Position numbers and translations under genes: made by a program | Shown here: positions 61,877 to 64,000 of the stretch, in pieces | Position numbering within the stretch: position 1 is the stretch's first letter | Layout of the letters: the number at the start of each line of letters is the position of its first letter | The notes under the pieces: generated by a model | The model's database searches: none | What the model saw: the letters and a program-made list of their open reading frames with translations, nothing else | Told to the model about the DNA's origin: nothing | IMG/VR virus record: IMGVR_UViG_3300025010_000028 | Coordinates: 1-64,000 of that record | Direction: 5' to 3' (one strand) | Origin: a virus | DNA: 64,000 nucleotides

Positions 61877-64000
61877 TTGATTAAGTGTAATATATGTGAA
61901 GATAAATTTAATCATATTGAAGATTTATACGAACACCTTGAACAAGAACATGAGGGTATGATTCCTAAAACTTTTACTCCAGCACAATATTTTTATTTTG
62001 TAAAAACGGGTAAAGATAAAGGAAGATGTATTATATGTAAAAGACCCACTAAATGGAATGAAACTACTAATAAATATTTAAGATTTTGTGAAAGACCTGA
62101 ATGTAAAGATAGATATAGAGAAATATTTAAACAAAGGATGATTGGTAAATATGGTAAGATACATTTATTAAGTAGTCCTGAACAACAAAAGAAAATGTTA
62201 GCTAATAGAAAAATATCAGGTGAGTATGAATGGTCTGATGGTAATAAAAAAACATATACTGGTTCATATGAATTAGATTTATTAAAATTTTTAGATATAT
62301 TTTTACAATTTGATTCAGATGATGTAATGACACCATCACCTCATGTTTATTATTATGTATATGAAGGTGAAGAAAAGTTTTATATTCCTGATGTATTTAT
62401 AGTTTCTTTAGCATTAGAGATAGAAGTCAAACAAGGTGGGGAAAATCCTAATAACCATCATAAAATCATAGCAGTTGATAAAGTAAAAGAAAAATTAAAA
62501 GACAGAGTATTAATGAGTCAAACAACTTTTAGTTATATCAAAGTTATTGATAAAAAATATGATTCTATATTTGAATTTTTAAAACAAGCTAAAGATAGAT
62601 ATATTGAATCTAATGGTGAAGATAACAGACCTATATTTGTTTTAATGGAATCTTATAATGAAATTATTAATACTGATATTATAATGGAAGCTGAATATCA
62701 ACGTGCATTAAGAATATTAGGAGATAATAAAGATAAAGAAAAATTAGGACCAAGGGAGTTTTATAATAAAGTATCTTTTAGATACATTTATAAAGTTGGT
62801 AATAGAAATGCTGGATTTATTGAAGTAAAGGTTAAAAGAGAATATGCTTTCTTTAATATATTTATTAAAGAAGAGTTTCGTGGAAAAGGTATTTCTCATG
62901 TTTTAATGAATGAGGGTATTCAATTCTGTCATCGTTCTAAAAGAGATATAACATCAATTGTTTTAAATATAAAAAAAACTAATAATATATCTATCAAATT
63001 AGCTAAAAAATATGGGTTTAAAGAACAAAAAAGCGACATGGTTAATAAAACACATATAAGGTTTATTAGATCTCTTGATGAATTTATTAAAGAATCTTTT
63101 ATAGAAGAGAATAAAGATGAAAAAGCTATTGACCTTAGTTATGATATACGACCAGATTCTAATTATGATTCTGAACAATTAAAAATAGGGATAAAAATTG
63201 AACAGGAACACACTAAAAATTTAGATAAAGCTAGAATGATAGCTAAAGATCATTTAGATGAAATACCCGATTATTATACTAGATTAGTTAAAATGGAGGA
63301 AGAAGCTAAAAAGAAATGGGATATACCTTGTAACGAAGGTTTTTTTAATGCCAATGAATTAAAAAATACTAAAATTAAAATACCAGTTATAACTTTTCCA
63401 AAGAACGAATGGGTTAGTATAAAAAAAAGACTTAATTCTGGTAAAATTGTTTATACTATACGTGTATATGCCGAAAGACATAAATATTTAGAGAATAATA
63501 TTTATCAAACTGAATGGGGGGCTCCTGTACAAATTATCAGTGTTATTGAAATAAAGAGTATTAATGATTATCAATTTAAAGAATATTTAAATGATAAAAT
63601 GAAAAATGATATTGGTGGTGCTAGAAAATTAGAAGTTATAACTTTAAAGAAGATAGATGATTCATATATTTCTGAAACATACTATAATGTTAAGGATTCA
63701 AAAATATCTGGTAAAGGTATATTTGCAAATAAAGGTATTGATTATAATACTAAATTATTAGCTATAAAGAAAGTTAATGAAACTGGTAATCCAGATAAAG
63801 ATTATGAACGAACTAAAGCTGGTCAATTTGTTAATCATTCAAATAATCCTAATTTAGTATTAGTTCAAGCTAATAGAAATGGGAAAAAAGTTTACTTTTA
63901 TAAATCTAAAAATAAAATTAAAAAAGGTGAGGAATTAACTATAGATTATAGGCAATTTGATTTTGAGGGTGAAAGAGATTTTGTTAAAGAATCTTATAAA
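61877..64000 (+). CDS. Multidomain polyvalent-type protein (zinc finger, PD-(D/E)XK-like, GNAT, ASCH-like, SET-like), runs off window
   Basis: Open from TTG 61877 (after AAAGGATGTGTTTTAAT) to the window end, at least 708 codons. C4/C7/H20/H25 form a C2H2-like finger. C51/C54 with C71/C76 look like a second zinc site. Residues 127-186: E132, D172 and E183-V-K185 fit a PD-(D/E)XK nuclease. About 300-375: GNAT fold, FFNIFIKEEFRGKGISHVLM then KKYGFKEQ. About 440-480: helical DUF5661-like DKARMIAKDHLDEIPDYYTR. About 500-570: ASCH-like VITFPKNEWVSIKKRL. From about 604: SET-like, SKISGKGIFANKGI, NHSNNPN (653) and KKGEELTIDYR. Order is typical of delivered polyvalent proteins; function is inference. 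Confidence 0.7.
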   Translation, partial: MIKCNICEDKFNHIEDLYEHLEQEHEGMIPKTFTPAQYFYFVKTGKDKGRCIICKRPTKWNETTNKYLRFCERPECKDRYREIFKQRMIGKYGKIHLLSSPEQQKKMLANRKISGEYEWSDGNKKTYTGSYELDLLKFLDIFLQFDSDDVMTPSPHVYYYVYEGEEKFYIPDVFIVSLALEIEVKQGGENPNNHHKIIAVDKVKEKLKDRVLMSQTTFSYIKVIDKKYDSIFEFLKQAKDRYIESNGEDNRPIFVLMESYNEIINTDIIMEAEYQRALRILGDNKDKEKLGPREFYNKVSFRYIYKVGNRNAGFIEVKVKREYAFFNIFIKEEFRGKGISHVLMNEGIQFCHRSKRDITSIVLNIKKTNNISIKLAKKYGFKEQKSDMVNKTHIRFIRSLDEFIKESFIEENKDEKAIDLSYDIRPDSNYDSEQLKIGIKIEQEHTKNLDKARMIAKDHLDEIPDYYTRLVKMEEEAKKKWDIPCNEGFFNANELKNTKIKIPVITFPKNEWVSIKKRLNSGKIVYTIRVYAERHKYLENNIYQTEWGAPVQIISVIEIKSINDYQFKEYLNDKMKNDIGGARKLEVITLKKIDDSYISETYYNVKDSKISGKGIFANKGIDYNTKLLAIKKVNETGNPDKDYERTKAGQFVNHSNNPNLVLVQANRNGKKVYFYKSKNKIKKGEELTIDYRQFDFEGERDFVKESYK

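Noticed and set aside
1-64000. tRNA genes and CRISPR arrays
   Set aside because: No cloverleaf-like segments or regularly spaced direct repeats were seen by eye; a tRNAscan run would be needed to exclude tRNAs completely.

Overview
The window is a strongly AT-rich, gene-dense piece of what looks like a jumbo tailed phage with a contractile tail (myovirus morphology). It carries a portal, both domains of a large terminase, tail sheath, tail tube, major capsid protein, prohead protease, gp25-like baseplate wedge and tail-fibre-type proteins. It also carries phage replication and transcription genes: a B-family DNA polymerase, a zinc/Toprim primase, two SF2 helicases, a GroEL-like chaperonin and the two halves of a multisubunit RNA polymerase beta-prime. 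Ribosome binding sites are strong AGGAGG/GGGGG types, and one gene encodes a secreted copper-amine-oxidase-type stalk domain. Both suggest a Firmicutes host (inference).

Layout: 1-4.5 kb (+) holds the N-terminal part of DNA polymerase, an unknown gene and the portal. 4.5-22.2 kb (-) is the virion block, read right to left: two proteins next to the capsid gene, major capsid, HExxH protein, fibre-type proteins, SGNH hydrolase, a frameshifted tyrosine recombinase, terminase, three unknown genes, sheath and tube. 22.3-23.9 kb (+) has the prohead protease and one probable virion protein. 23.9-35 kb (-) is mostly accessory: UvsW-like and HrpA-like helicases, a Nudix hydrolase, a secreted protein and several unknowns, including a paralogous pair. 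35-39.7 kb (-) is the C-terminal half of beta-prime in four exons. 40.3-53.7 kb (+) is the replication block: polymerase C-terminal part, possible SSB, chaperonin, primase, an exonuclease fragment and small genes. 54.7-58.7 kb (-) is the N-terminal half of beta-prime in three exons. 58.7-61.3 kb (-) is a baseplate cluster. From 61.9 kb (+) to the window end runs a large multidomain protein with zinc-finger, PD-(D/E)XK nuclease-like, GNAT, ASCH-like and SET-like segments.

The most striking property is intron density. Nine group I introns (one cut by the window edge) interrupt five genes, and most sit at or beside codons for conserved catalytic or structural motifs. Splice sites were assigned by three independent criteria that agree: restored reading frame, restored homology across the junction, and a P1 helix between the 5' exon end (last base U) and an internal guide, with a G as the last intron base. 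Eight introns share one core (elements near AATTGTCGGGGAAGC, AATCCGCAGCTAAG, GTTCAACGACTATC and AAGATATAGTCT). The ninth belongs to a different lineage and carries a GIY-YIG endonuclease. Three introns carry HNH-type endonuclease genes, and the terminase intron carries a broken one.

A second theme is split genes: DNA polymerase is cut between motifs A and B with the parts 39 kb apart, beta-prime is cut in two, and an exonuclease is present only as its C-terminal half. Several genes appear to have no AUG/GUG/UUG start at the expected place but an AUU or AUA at ideal distance from a ribosome binding site. All functional calls come from reading motifs by eye; no database search was run.
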